Part shown: one piece after another, positions 11,633 to 24,346 of the stretch | Layout: every line of letters starts with the position of its first letter | Position numbering within the stretch: position 1 is the first letter of the stretch | NCBI RefSeq assembly: GCF_029227915.1 | Contig: NC_079882.1 | Location: 26,355,001-26,419,000, forward strand | Length of the DNA: 64,000 nucleotides | Direction of reading: 5' to 3' | From: Hydractinia symbiolongicarpus | Taxonomy: Eukaryota > Cnidaria > Hydrozoa > Anthoathecata > Hydractiniidae | Program-made: the position numbers and the translations under genes | Notes under the pieces: generated by a model | What the model was told of the DNA's origin: nothing | The model's input: the letters and a program-made list of their open reading frames with translations, nothing else | Database searches by the model: none

Positions 11633-13132
11633 AGCAAATAAAGTAAAGTAAGAAGTCGTGAGAAATTTTATTATAACAGTTTTTTTCTTTTCTTCCTTAG
11701 CTAAACTTTTTAACTATTTTGCCAGTTGATGAACACTTAAAATACGCACCCTTTCTTGGCTAAAAAATAATCACCTTTTCAAAATTGTTTTTACAAAGAT
11801 GTTTTATAGCTTGGTACCGTAGGGAAGTCCAATTCATCCTCCCTGTCTAATAATGGCAGCTTTTGCATAACAACTTAGTCCTCAGGAATTATGGTGCTGC
11901 AACCGTGGTTGTTTTGGCCCAAATTTTGACCGTAGCTCTACGCGATCCATCGTCTAAGGGTTGATAGGAGCATACGAAGTGTTGTTATTCCATGTTAATA
12001 AAAACGCTAAGCAACACCCCTCCATTACATATGAAAAAACAGACTTATAATGTCAATTAAACTTGGCACTTGTTAGAGGACCCATGACGTAACAAATACA
12101 AAATTTTAATCTGTTGATTGTCATATCACTACGGCACACCAAGAGATCGCCGGAAATTACGCTTTAAGTCTATAATTTCAATTTTAAGACAAAATGAGGA
12201 GCAATGGCAAAACTTAAGTTTACCTCCTATTCCTAAATAAGGTAATCTCTATTGAAGCAATCATTCTGCAATTATCTCTTGTAAAGAAAAGAGTGTTAAT
12301 CTCGAAGGTTTTGTTCCCCCCACTCAGATTACTTTTCATTCTTTGCATTGGGTTTGGCTTATTTATGATTCGTTTCCGATTTTGATGCAATAAGGTTTCC
12401 AGTAGGTGGAGCCTGCTTAAACATGCGAGTTATACGCGTTTTACAGACGCTATACCCTCGTATATGATACAAGGGACGTAGTTTCGGATAGAGCACTAAC
12501 TTAAATGTTAGGAACTTAAACTTTACTGGCGTGTCAGATATATATGCCAAAAATTATATTTAAAATGCTTTGATGCTTGCCACTTTACGTGGGAGCTTTT
12601 ATCCAAGATGGTGGATTTGCTGGATTAGATTCTCGCAACAGTGACTTGTTTATTTAATCTAACAACTTTCTTATGAATGGAAATCAGGCAGGAGAATAAA
12701 TTTTCTCGAATACTAATGTTAAAATTAAATTGTTTTTACGTGGGAGGTAAGTTTTAATTGTCACATACAAGTCGCACAAGTATCGCTGTTTTCCATAAAA
12801 TAAAATAATCAGCCAAACAAACAAACGAAAACAAAATAGAAAACAAACACAAATATACGAAACGATTTGTCCTTAAAAAAGGCTTACTATGATGCTGTCA
12901 CGATATTCTGGAGATTTTCGAGTCAAGAAACGAATTGCCTCATAATTCAGACATATTGGAAAGTGCAGCTAACATATTTAAGTTAGTTTCTCGGCCTGCA
13001 CAGCTCCCCAAGTGAGACCTTAGAGATATAGAAGTGTTCCTTCTGGCACAGGCACACATGCACACGCACACGCTCAGTCAAACACAACAAATAGACTGAT
13101 CATCCAATATCTAGAGGGGTAAGTACTTACCA
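11633..13132. other. Non-coding stretch without recognised features
   Basis: No gene, structural RNA or clear element is visible. There are only short A/T runs (about 12800-12850) and a CA-rich patch (13050-13090). Confidence 0.5.
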
Positions 13133-13255
13133 TGCTGTGTTGATTCATGCACATCAAGATAAAGTCCCTATGATGCTGTGCTTATTCATGCACATCAAGG
13201 TAAAGTCTCTATTATACTGTGCTTATTTATGCATATCAAGGTAATTTCCCCGCTG
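13133..13255. repeat. Three tandem copies of a 41-bp unit
   Basis: Units begin at 13133, 13174 and 13215. Each reads roughly tgctgtgcttattcatgcac followed by atcaaggtaaagtctctat, with decay toward the right. It sits just upstream of the Polinton relic, and may be chance neighbouring sequence or part of the element's border. Confidence 0.85.
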
Positions 13256-13384
13256 AAAATTTCGTCAAAAATCAACGCATGCGCAGTAGCGTAACCAAGT
13301 CATAAAACGACCGTGCCAGCTTCAATGAAGCTCACTGACAATCGAATTTTCATTAAATAAAAATAAGCACGCGCACCGTATTAC

Positions 13385-14640
13385 GTGATATTGCGAAAAG
13401 TCGTGGGTTGGCTGGTTACTACAGGCTACGCAAGGCTAAATTGGTTGCCTTGCTGGAGGAGTTACCACAGAGACCACCTAGAAGGACCGGGCAACGAAAT
13501 CCAGTTCAGCCTGTGGCAATACTACCCACACCAGCGGATATGGATGTATTCGAGAGACAGGAACTGTCAAAAAATCGTTCGGTTGTAGGGATAAAATCCG
13601 GGAATGCTATGACTGGTCATTACTAAAATCTGAAATAGATGTGTTTAAGAAACAGGAACTGAAAAAAAAAATCGTTCAACTGTCTTGAACAAGATGCAAG
13701 AGGGGTACAACCAGCTGATGGGTGTAGTACCAGGATCTATAAGGAAAGGGGTTAAAGGTGCATACAAAAATTTCTAAAATAAGATCAGAAACCTATACGA
13801 TAGAGTAACTAAGGGTCATACGCTTCATGATGAAGTAGAAAAAGAGGCCGAAGAAGACTACCTCGTAAATTTTCAAAATCTATATGGTCAGCCAGGGCAA
13901 GATTTTACACCTCGGGAACATAAGCACGCGTTGCACAAAAGATTTAAAAGTTTTCGCATCCTTGGTATAGGGGGAGCCGATGTTGACGGGTATATAACGA
14001 TGTTGCGACACAATGTGAAAACCTTGATAGAGGACCAGGTAGGGGAAGTGGGATCAGCAAAGGTACAGATGTCCCTATGGATTATGTGGAAGAAGAAAAT
14101 ACTACCAAACTAAGAGAAGGCTAACGAAGAGTACATTGAGGTAAAGAAAGTCTTTAACAGCAGGATGACAGAAATTTTCCAAGGTAGCGACGTAGACGAT
14201 GTGCTGCATAGGATGTTTGCTGATATCAGGAGACACGTGGAACATCCAGCACTACCCCAGAGTGGATTCACCATTGGTCAAATCCTACACCTTGATGTAG
14301 ACTTTCATAAGCTACAACTAACAAGAGGTTCATCATACGTAGAACTACCTGCATGGATATCCTCGTAATAGGCTATCTCAACCCAAAAAATGAGGATGAG
14401 GAATGTTTCATATATGCTGTCATAGCATCGTTACATAATGATCAACATCCTGCGGCGATCCCGGCGCAACATTAAACGTAGCAGGCAGGTGAATCTGCTG
14501 CTTGTCACGGATTGTAAAAAGACCCACTACACAACCATTAAGAGTCTATCGCGTCTCCTATGCAAGGAGCCATCAAGGTGCCGATTGCAGGTATGGGATA
14601 CGGCGACGGTGCGGTTTATAAAAAATAGAAACCAGGTTTA
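13385..14640 (+). pseudogene. Polinton PolB N-terminal region, fragmented
   Basis: At 13390-13475 a basic helical segment (GLAGYYRLRKAKLVALLEEL) resembles the SAP-like start of Polinton and adintovirus-type polymerases. Following pieces read SFRILGIGGADVDGYITML (about 13950-14005), LTRGSSYVELPAWI (about 14320-14360) and, after a frameshift near 14362, LNPKNEDEECFIYAVIASL (about 14374-14430). The frame changes again before KTHYTTIKSLSRLL (about 14518-14560). These blocks are typical of the region N-terminal to the exonuclease/polymerase core. At least three frame changes and several stops are visible, and I do not reconstruct the protein. Confidence 0.7.
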
Positions 14641-16406
14641 TTGACAGTTGTAGTTTAATGCCATCAAGCCTGAACAAGTTGGCAAGCAACCTTAATGATG
14701 GACAATGTAAAAATCTCGGTTGTCAATTCAACAAGGATTTTTAACTCATGGGCAGAAAGGGTGTCTATCGGTACGAGTACATGGATGATTGACAACGATT
14801 TGAGGAGGTGGAACTACCTCTCAAGGAAGCATTTAACAGCAAACTGAATGTGACCAAGATTAGTGATGAAGACTATCAATATGGAAAAAGAGTATGGAAT
14901 TGTATGGACGTTATTAACAAGGGGGACTACCATGATGTGTATCTTAAGACAGACGTCCTGCTACAGGCAGATGTTTTCGAAACGTTTCGGGACATGTGTT
15001 TGAAAGACTACAAGCTTGATCCTGCACATTTCTACTCCGCACCTGACCTGGCATGGAAGTCAGCACTCAAGTATACCAGAATTAAGTTAGAACTCCTCAC
15101 AGACCTTAACATGCTTCTCATGATTGAAAAGGGTATCCGTTAAGGTATACCACAGGCGGTACATAGCTATACTAAGGCAAACAAACAACACATGGGAGAA
15201 CAGCATAACCCGGATGAGGAATCCTCATACCTTCAATACATCGATGGCAACAACCTATACGGGTGGACCATGTGTAAAGATCTACCAACAGATGGCTTCA
15301 AGTGGATCTTTAATGTCGAGGAATTTATCGAAAGGTGAATCGCGAAACTTGTCGAAAAGAACAACTATGGATACTTGCTATAGGTTGGTATAGACTATCC
15401 TGAGAGTTTACACGATACACATAAGGAGTTACCGTTTCTACCAGAACGTATGGTGATTAAAAAGGTCGAAAAACTGATACCAAATTTAAAACACAAGCGT
15501 GGGTAGGTAGTGCATATCAGAGCTCTCAATGAGGCTATAAAGCATGGGCTTGAATTGAAGAAGGTGCATAGGGTCATTCAATTTAATCAAAGGCCATGGC
15601 TGAAAGGGTACATAGATCACAACACGATGTTGAGGGCTGCTGCCAGGAATGAATTCGAGAGGGATTATTTTAAGGTCATGAATTTATCGGTGTTCGGTAA
15701 TATTAAACTCGTCACCAACGGGGACAAGTATATGAAACTCGTCATGAAGCCCAACTTTAAAGGTGGAAGCCGGTTCAGTAAACACCTTCTGGGTGTAGAG
15801 ATGGGTAAAACAGACAAGCCTGTATACATAGGTCAGGCAATCGTCGATATGTCAAATCTAATCATATATGAGCTCAACCACGACTTTATACAGCTCAAAT
15901 AAGGTAGCAAGCTGCAGCCCTGTTACATGGACACAGACAGCTTTGTTTACCACATTCGAACAGAAGACTTTTATTGCGACATTGCACAAGACGTTAAGAA
16001 ACGTTTCGATAAAAGCGCCTACAGTGCGGAAGACAGAAAGGCCCCTTCCTATGGCCTGATGAAGGAAGAACTATCAAGGAAAATCATGACGGAGTTCATA
16101 ACGTTGAGAGCAAAATTATACGCCTACGAGAGTCTAACAAAAGAGGGTGGTGATTGCAAAGCGAAAGGGGTTAAGAAATGTGTTGCCAAGAAGTCTATCC
16201 CTTTCGACGACTATAGACAATGCCTGGTGGAAGGCGTCGATATATACAAAAGTCAGGTGCTAATTCAGAACAAGAACCATTAAATATATACCAAAGAGGT
16301 GCGCAAGTTAGCACTTAACAGGGCAGATGATAAAAGACTCGTGCAACAGGACCAAATTACAACGCTAGCCCGTGGATATTACCAACGGGCTGATGCCCGG
16401 GAATAA
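14641..16406 (+). pseudogene. Polinton family-B DNA polymerase core with in-frame stops
   Basis: The core stays in one frame from about 14641 to 16406 and contains recognisable family-B blocks. These are DYHDVYLKTDVLLQADVFE (about 14925-14980), a motif A equivalent YIDGNNLYGW (about 15237-15266), a motif B region VMNLSVFGN (about 15678-15704) and motif C YMDTDSF (about 15924-15944). The C-terminal end carries RADDKRLVQQD and TLARGYY. Eight stop codons interrupt this frame at 14742 (TAA), 14790 (TGA), 15141 (TAA), 15336 (TGA), 15381 (TAG), 15504 (TAG), 15900 (TAA) and 16281 (TAA), with no frameshift between them. The TAA at 16404 is probably the natural end. Confidence 0.8.
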
Positions 16407-16551
16407 AGAATGGAAGTGTGTTTGTATATTGCTGTAATACTACCTTATTCCCTGGTTGCAATTTGTTTTTTTCGATACTGCCGTACAATAAAGAGAATGT
16501 CAGAGCTTGCACAAGTACTTGTCTCCGCATAATCTTTTGAACATGTAGAAA

Positions 16552-16915
16552 AACCTATGGATAAGCGCCAAGCTTTGAAATAAGGCCTGCGTAAGGGCAA
16601 ACACCTTTTACTAAAGAAATGTACAAAAGGTTTTGTTGATAAGGTTCCCGATGAGGCCATCGAAAAGGTACACGCCGAGTACGTTCAACGTGAATTACAG
16701 GTAAAGGGGGAGAAGACTGCGAAGGCGTTGACTACTCATGTTATCAACCTGTATGCAAATTTGATTGCAAATTTCGTGGACATTGACTCTGTCCAGGGCC
16801 TGCGGCAAGATATCAAGGAAGACCCCATTATCAGAGATGCTATGGCAGACTTTGGTATTCTCGTGTACTGCACAATTGGAAGGTGTTTAGCGCCTATCTT
16901 GGTTGTGGGCCATAC
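16552..16915 (+). pseudogene. Second Polinton-associated frame, unassigned
   Basis: Downstream of the polymerase one frame reads KPMDKRQALK, a stop, and then about 110 codons with a regular composition (for example KVPDEAIEKVHAEYVQREL and NFVDIDSVQGLRQDIKED), fading out near 16915. Codon composition and strand match the polymerase, so it probably belongs to the same element. I do not recognise the family. At least one internal stop is present at about 16582. Confidence 0.5.
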
Positions 16916-16939
16916 AGCGACACAAAACGCTACAGGCCC

Positions 16940-17035
16940 TGGAATCGAGGTTGGATAATGGGTCCCGGGTCTCGGGTATTGGTGTCAGGGTATCAGGTGT
17001 TGGGTCTCGGGTATCATCTAGGATATCGGGTCTCA
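16940..17035. repeat. Degenerate GGGTCTCGGGTATC-type short tandem repeat
   Basis: Irregular repeats of gggtctcgggtat and ggtatcaggtgttgggt occupy about 95 bases just after the Polinton relic. The unit is about 14-16 bp and imperfect. The region resembles an eroded minisatellite. Confidence 0.75.
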
Positions 17036-17627
17036 CTTTTCTTATATCTAAAATTTTAAATTGCTGCAAAAGAAAAAAATCTTTACTCTCGGTGCTTCTG
17101 TTATACACAATTTTTCAGAGAATTACCGTAAGGTGTCTATTAAAAAGATGGAAATATTTTTTAAAATATATAAAATGAATGGCAGAGCGATTGCGAATGC
17201 GTTTTTAAAAAAAAACAGTTTGTAGCTTCATATTATCGGAAGGGGCAGACGTGGATTCATAACATTTTTATACTTAATCCAGTTCACTTAGCTTTCTTCG
17301 AGCGAGGATATTAAAATAAAAGATCTCTCATATCTTACTCCTTCGATTTCCAATTAGTATGACGAACTACTCAGCCGGTATTGTGTATATTCTTATTTTT
17401 GAATCACGAGTTTTCTCAACCTCGTTCACGGGCCGATTTTAGAAGAAGATTTACTTTTATTTATACTGTCAACAATCTCTTATTGCCACAATGTAAATAA
17501 AGTGTTATTTGAACTAATTGCTATGTTTATTTAGAACGTACGATAAAGTTTAATCCATCCAGAAATAAAAAAAGGTTTTATAGACAGATTTTATTTATGG
17601 TTTACATTGTGTTTGATATTTTTTAAA
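17036..17627. other. Upstream region of the SLC22-like gene
   Basis: This stretch has no gene. A polypyrimidine-like acceptor (aaggttttatagacag, ending near 17588) lies about 40 bases before the chosen ATG. It could be the 3' end of a 5'-UTR intron or a spliced-leader acceptor; neither can be decided from the sequence. No clear TATA box is assigned. Confidence 0.35.
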
Positions 17628-19157
17628 ATGGAAATGAAAAGTAAAACCAATCGACAAACACGCTGGGTAAGCGTCGATACGATGTTGTCCATAGTCGGAG
17701 AATTCGGTCCATTCCAATGGCTTCTTGATGGGCTATTTTGTTTTTTGATTGTTCCACGTACGTTTCAAATTCTGATCATGTATTTTGCTGCTATGAATCC
17801 AACTTGGAAATGTGTTGACAACAGCTCCATTTGTTTACTGAACGGAACTTTTTCCAATGACGATGATACACGATGTAGCATGCCAAGAAGCGAATGGGAA
17901 TTTACTGAACCGAAGGAATTTTCCATTGTAACCCAGTTTGACATATACTGTGATAGCGAATGGCAAATTTACATGACAACGTCTATCTTATTTATTGGAT
18001 GGGCGATCGGGGCGATTGTAATAGGTTGGGTGGCAGATAATTATGGACGAAAGAAAATTCTTTACCCTTGCTTAATGACTACGCTCTTAGTGGGACTCCT
18101 GTCTGCGTTTATGCCCGAAATTTACTCGTTTGTTGTATGTAGATTCGTCATTGGATTCTTTGCGCCCGGTGCTGGTGTCCAGATGTTTATCTTAATATCA
18201 GAATTTGTTGGATATAAGTACCGACCAATGGCGGGAATACTAATTTGGTTTTTTTTTACCATCAGCCTTTGTGTGCTTGGATTAAAAGCTTATTTCATAC
18301 GACAGTGGAAACTGCTAATGATCGTGTGTACAGCTCCATATCTTTTCATTATAGTAACTTACAAATTTGTACCCGAATCTGTTAGATGGCTTCATATTCA
18401 AGGAAAATTAGATGAAGCAATGGGCATTTTTAAAAGAATTTCTGCATGGAACAAAAAAGAACTTCCCGAAGATGTTTCACTAGCTCTGCCTCCAACGATA
18501 TCAGTGGAACATAAGTCAAGTCCCCTGGATTTATTTCGAACTCGTCGCTTAGTTATTTTAAACAGTATTCAGGGATTTGCTTGGATGGTCAACGCTATAG
18601 TGTATTATGGGATATCTCTTGCAGCTAACGATCTCAGTGGATCTTTGTATCGTGATTACGTTCTTATAAGTGCAGTAGAATTTCCAGCAGCCGTGACTGC
18701 GATTTATTTATGCGACAGAATAGGTAGAAAAAAAACAGTAATGTGGTTTATGGTGTGCGGAAGTGTTGCATGCGTGGTGGTTGCTGCTATTCCTGATGAA
18801 GGGGATGGACGTGTTGCCCGTATCATTTTAGGAATGCTTGGGAAATTCTGCATTACTTTAAGTTATGACTCCATCTACACTTGGTCTGTTGAGTTATTTC
18901 CTACCAGCAACCGTGCTGAAGGCATGGGATATTTACAAATTACTAGTAGAGTAGGAGCAGCCAGTTCACCCTGGGTGGCGAAAGGATTGAGAACATTACA
19001 TAAAACTATGCCTTTCGTAGTGATGGGTTCACTAGCTCTTGTTGCAGCAGGGCTCTTATCGTTCTTGCCAGAGACTAAAGGGCGAGAAACTACAAGTGTG
19101 GATGTTTCAAATGAGGATGTATTACTGGAGGATGTGTCAACAAAATCTAAAACTTAG
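17628..19157 (+). CDS. SLC22-family organic ion/carnitine-type transporter (intronless)
   Basis: The gene encodes a 509-residue multipass transporter of the major facilitator superfamily, expected in the plasma membrane. It has TM1 at about residues 28-53 and a long extracellular loop (about 54-112) with four Cys (62, 69, 83, 108) and NSS and NGT glycosylation sequons. Other signatures are the MFS signature [11 protein letters not shown] (133-143), PESVRW (249-254), the second signature DRIGRKK (363-369), ELFPT (422-426) and PETKGRE (481-487). These match the SLC22 organic cation, anion or carnitine transporter group; the substrate cannot be read from sequence. The start is the ATG at 17628 in context aaaATGG, because the frame extends upstream only to a TTG. 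The length is close to the family norm (about 500-560). The complete reading frame lies in one exon. It ends about 100 bases before a giant CTGT array. Confidence 0.93.
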   Translation: MEMKSKTNRQTRWVSVDTMLSIVGEFGPFQWLLDGLFCFLIVPRTFQILIMYFAAMNPTWKCVDNSSICLLNGTFSNDDDTRCSMPRSEWEFTEPKEFSIVTQFDIYCDSEWQIYMTTSILFIGWAIGAIVIGWVADNYGRKKILYPCLMTTLLVGLLSAFMPEIYSFVVCRFVIGFFAPGAGVQMFILISEFVGYKYRPMAGILIWFFFTISLCVLGLKAYFIRQWKLLMIVCTAPYLFIIVTYKFVPESVRWLHIQGKLDEAMGIFKRISAWNKKELPEDVSLALPPTISVEHKSSPLDLFRTRRLVILNSIQGFAWMVNAIVYYGISLAANDLSGSLYRDYVLISAVEFPAAVTAIYLCDRIGRKKTVMWFMVCGSVACVVVAAIPDEGDGRVARIILGMLGKFCITLSYDSIYTWSVELFPTSNRAEGMGYLQITSRVGAASSPWVAKGLRTLHKTMPFVVMGSLALVAAGLLSFLPETKGRETTSVDVSNEDVLLEDVSTKSKT

Positions 19158-19259
19158 TTTTTGTTTTGTTTATATACATTTTTTATAATATAGCAAGGAT
19201 ACTTTTTGAGTTTTCATTCAGAGGCACCTTCCCAAGCTTCTCTATAATAATACGCCAGT

Positions 19260-20036
<777 letters not shown>

Positions 20037-20640
20037 GACTTTTGCAAAGTGGATTATATTCTTTACAAATTTCTTTAACAAATTCTATAAAACATCGCCT
20101 ATAAAATTGTTCTGTAATTTACCAAACTTTAACGTTAAAATAGTATTGACGTCAAAGGAAAGTTAATTAAGATTAGTGAAGCCATTACAGTGCACTTAAA
20201 ACTTTGAGGCCAAATAACTTGGAAACGAGGTGGTGACGTCAATGATTTTTCACCGCGTGGGTAACTAGGGACTACCTGGGACCAATTTGGGTAAGTTTCC
20301 CAAACCTAGGTCCCCAAATCCGTTTCGAAATGGACGGGTTGATGACGTCATCAAAAAACCTTTAAACTCTAATATCTTTGCAACCGTTTGTCAAAAGTGC
20401 ATGATCCAATACATTTTTGGGTTTTGACAGGGCAATGCTGACGTCAGCAAAAGTTTTAAACCCCTATAATTTATTAACCGCTTATTAAAACCACACAATC
20501 GTACACATTTTCTTGATCAGCAGTTTAAGCCCTATACAATGGAAACAACGTAAAAACAAGGTTCTAATTTTTTTGTGGATGTGTTGCTGACGTCATCAAA
20601 ATTTAAATGACGCTTCTTTTTCATTTTTATCCTGCCTCAG
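20037..20640. repeat. Interspersed-type repeat with five TGACGTCA palindromes
   Basis: Exact TGACGTCA sites lie at 20147, 20234, 20343, 20439 and 20588, spaced about 87-149 bp apart within similar contexts (gatgacgtcatcaaa, gctgacgtcagcaaa, gctgacgtcatcaaa). The stretch also has a foldback-like patch (gggtaactagggactacctg with gtttcccaaacctaggtccc, about 20260-20315). No open frame exists. It may be a decayed transposable element with the CTGT array at its edge. Confidence 0.6.
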
Positions 20641-21537
20641 TGGATTTTTCCACGGGCTTTATCGACTAGTTTTAGAATAATCGTGTAAACTTTTTATCAC
20701 AGAAGAGGTTAAATCATAATAACAAATCCAGTCTTATAATAATGACAGCACTTTTATTGGGAAGGAAGTGTGGCTACATTAACAAGAATTAAATAATGGA
20801 GTCACGCAACGCGTATGTTGCAGGTGTTTTGCAAAGTGTTTTTCGCATATAAATATTAAAAAAAATCTACGCTATTTTATTTGCGATTTTTGGTACAAAA
20901 GTACATATGTTGTATTTGATTTAGAAAAAACAACGAAATAATAATTACAAAAATAATTTAGGTTTTTTTATGTTTAATTTTGTTTTTGGATAGCCTGGCA
21001 AAAAAATGCTGGTAAAAAGTGACGAATTATTTCACAGGTAAATTTTTTTTGATGACGATTTTTTTTCCCGATAAAGTAAATAACAAAATGAGCACTATTT
21101 TAAAGTAGTGTTTTTCACCCAAAAAAAAGGGTAAGAAAAAAAGAATAGCAATCCTCCCGTCAGATTTCCTCGAACAAAGCTGTGATGCTAATGGCGGAAA
21201 TCTTCAAGCCCATGACCTTGCTATTTCACACTTTCTGCTACTTACTGTTCTCCTGTGAAAAGCAACATATAAAATTTCTGTTTGTATAATTTTTGCAATA
21301 ATAATATCTAATCTTGGATAAATACAGTTTGGTTTTCTTTGACTCGTAAAGTTGTCTTCTTTTGTATTAAAAATTAGGAAAAATGATCTGCCCTATCATG
21401 TTCAACAATGTAAAAGAATTCGCAAGGCTTAAGAGTTGCAAGTATATTAACTTCGTTAGATAGAGCTGTTTATATTATATAGTAGTTTTTTCATTATATT
21501 CTTCACATAATTCTTAGGGATTTTAAGATTAAAGAGG
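20641..21537. other. Non-coding, AT-rich
   Basis: No gene or element is recognised. Several A/T runs of 8-9 bases are present (for example 21120-21145). Confidence 0.5.
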
Positions 21538-22064
21538 CTGTTCATATGGAAGTGAGCTGGCCCGGTTGACCAGGATGCCTCACTTAGGTGAGATCTTGCC
21601 ATGTTTTAAAAAACCTTAAATAAATACTTGTGTTCATATGAGAAGCGAGCCAGCCGGGGTCTCGGTTGTTTCAACCGAGATATCGGCATGGCGGCATGGA
21701 ATTTTTCCATATGAACACACCAACCTGGCTAACCGAGCTGACACATTTCCAAATATGGAAATGTTAAAAAAACCAAAGGTTTAACTTTTTTGTCAATTTT
21801 TATAACTTTATATAATTATTGGTGAAAATAATATTATAATATATGATGTGAACAATAAATATATAAAAACAATTCAAAAGAATAACATTGTCATCATATT
21901 TTATTGTTGTGTATTTATCGTTGTTTTCACAAAATAAACATTCTCATGGATTACAATTTTTTGAAGAATCCCTGTAATTTAAATTTCCTCGATATAAAAC
22001 TTATAAACAAAGTCTCATGACTTTCTTAAGCCCAACTAACCGGGTCAGTTCGCCTCATATAAAC
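21538..22064. mobile_element. Nested foldback element with repeated end sequences
   Basis: The end motif (ctgttcatatggaagtgagctggcccggtt type) occurs four times. Forward copies lie at about 21538 and 21632, and reverse complements at about 21707 and 22030 (ending in cctcatataaacc). Near 21661-21682 there is a local hairpin, ctcggttgtttcaaccgag. This looks like one MITE inserted into a related MITE, or an internally duplicated one. There is no open frame. Divergence between copies is substantial, so exact borders are approximate. Confidence 0.6.
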
Positions 22065-23240
22065 CTAAAAAAATTGGCCCACTTTATATATAGTGTAAAA
22101 ATTCGACACTTGGTGACATAATTCAACTTAATTAGCTGTTGAACACACAGCTTCTAGTTTCGGCTAAAAGCTCGCACAGAATTCTGACCTTTTGGGTTTT
22201 AATTAAAGATATGCTTGTCTAGGACGCGGTTAGTAAAATTGACGGCTAATCTGCCATTTTAAAAGTTTTGTATTTAAATTTTGGAAAACATCTCTTTTTG
22301 ACCTTTTCAACTTTTTGGTTTTTCTTTTATAATTTTTTATGCAAATAAAAATACTACCCATTTTTTTAGACAAATCATTCTTATTATGTTGCCTATAACT
22401 GACGTAAAGCAGACTAACTAACGTAGTCAGTGTGAGTACATAGCCATAGACAGAGAGACAGACAGCTAGCTAGCTTTTTTGTGCTTTTCTCCCAAGTTTT
22501 CCATTTAGTATGGTTTAAGTGCATTTTATGTTAACCATATTTTTTACTTCGTTTTGTGTTAACAATAAGAAGCAGAAGAACAATAAGAGAATAGTAAGGA
22601 AGCATAGATTTCATAATAATAAACTGCCACAATTTTTTGTCTCAAATGCTTTATTGTAGAATTAAAGACCTTTTGATAACCTGTTAAAAACATATTACTT
22701 GACATTTCCTGCAAATTTTAGCTACGATAACAAAATAATAACCTATGGTTGAAAATTAAACTGTGGAAAGTGAAGCGTTGGATTCAGCGCCCTTGCTATG
22801 TGCTGGTGAAATGAATTATTTTTACTAGCAACAACAATTGGAAGAACGGGACAACTTTATTTGTGACACCTATCTTAAATAAAAAGCCTATACTTGGGTT
22901 TTGTTAGCCGTCAACCAAGCACTGGCATGTTTGACATTAGGCACCAACCCTCAGCTAGAGAAATAATAATACGCATGATGTTGTCTCGTTTAAGTTGGAT
23001 ACAGGAAGTTATTGTCAATTTCGAAATTACAAGCAGATGTGAAGTGAAATGAGCTCTTTTTAAATCAACGATTTTAGCTTAAAAGAATGGTTCCCGTAAA
23101 TCTAGGAAACCTAAAGGTGAATGTAGACATTGAAGGTAGCCGTGGATTAAGTCCACTTTCTGCGGTTTTTTCGACATGACCTTTTTTACCACAGGAAAGC
23201 CTGAAATGCTCAGTTTTTTAAAATTTGTAATGCGCAGATG
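22065..23240. other. Non-coding stretch
   Basis: No exon is recognised. A short patch of gacagagagacagacagctagctagct is present near 22449, in which agct-type repeats recall those at 29402 and 30951. Otherwise the stretch is featureless. Confidence 0.45.
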
Positions 23241-23303
23241 CTCGTAAATACTGGACCCAGACGCTTAACGTTCAATGTAAACAAAGTAAGTAACCTCAAA
23301 TTA

Positions 23304-23460
<157 letters not shown>

Positions 23461-24346
23461 ATCAGACGCCGAGTTCTGGCAATATAATCACCGTAAACCA
23501 AATATGTGCAGACTCCCGTTAAATCTGACCAGGTCGCTTAAAGTCTAATGTAAACAAAGAAAAAACCCGCTGATGAAACTCCCGTTCGTGCGTCATTCAG
23601 TTTTCACCGCTGGAAAGCATGTAACTTTAAGTTTCCAAAAATGGCATCATATATATTTTAGATATACAGATAATAGTTACAAGTATATTTTTAATCAACT
23701 CACGTACCTTTATACCATTCACATGATCTACCATCACCACGGAAACTTGGCTTGCACGTGCATATATAAGAACCAATCGTATTTTCACATACGGCATTTG
23801 TATGACATTAATGTCAAAGAATGCATTTGTTACGATCTAAAATAAAATAACAAAACTTAGTGAAGACAGTCATGGTGTATATTTGACAATATATAGTAAT
23901 TTTTTCTAACCTTTCGTAAAATATTTTGCAACGAAACCAGTGTATTCCGTGTCTATATCAGAGACAAAACTGAGTGTTAGCGGCCCGGTAAATGTGATCG
24001 AGGGTGGTGATTTCAGTTCACAGTACCTTTTGCCTAGCATTGGTGAAGCGATGTTAAGACCTTGATGAAGTGTCACATAATCATAAGTACAGTTAAGTTG
24101 GTATTCAATGTCAAATTTTGGAAACTGCAACGTGACATCCATACCATAACAAAATCAATCACCCAAGAACAAGTAATAGCTCGTGGATACAAATCCGGAT
24201 AATTTGGTGATTGAATTACATCACTTCGTTTGGTCATTTTAGTGTTGCACACACCTAAAACGATTTAGAATTTTGATAAAAAGGTTGCTGGTTTTGACTT
24301 TTATCACATCTTTTATCACATCTTTATCACATCATCCTTAGCGGCG

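Larger units (their letters stand above)
13385..16915 (+). mobile_element. Polinton/Maverick-type relic
   Basis: About 3.5 kb of plus-strand sequence keeps the order found in Polinton-type elements: a SAP-like N-terminal segment, a long N-terminal region, a protein-primed family-B DNA polymerase, and a further unassigned frame. No retroviral-type integrase, adenain-type protease, packaging ATPase or capsid gene is visible, nor are long terminal inverted repeats, so this is an internal fragment of an element that is normally 15-20 kb. GC content is clearly higher than in the flanks, which fits an insertion with its own codon usage. Multiple stops and frameshifts make it non-functional. Confidence 0.8.

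Noticed and set aside
11295-11633. Repeat-protein-like frames on both strands
   Set aside because: Same 42-bp unit read both ways; no splice signals, no signal peptide and no independent coding evidence.
13931-16283. Treating the Polinton frames as separate small genes
   Set aside because: They are fragments of one polymerase interrupted by stops and frameshifts, with motifs in the correct order.
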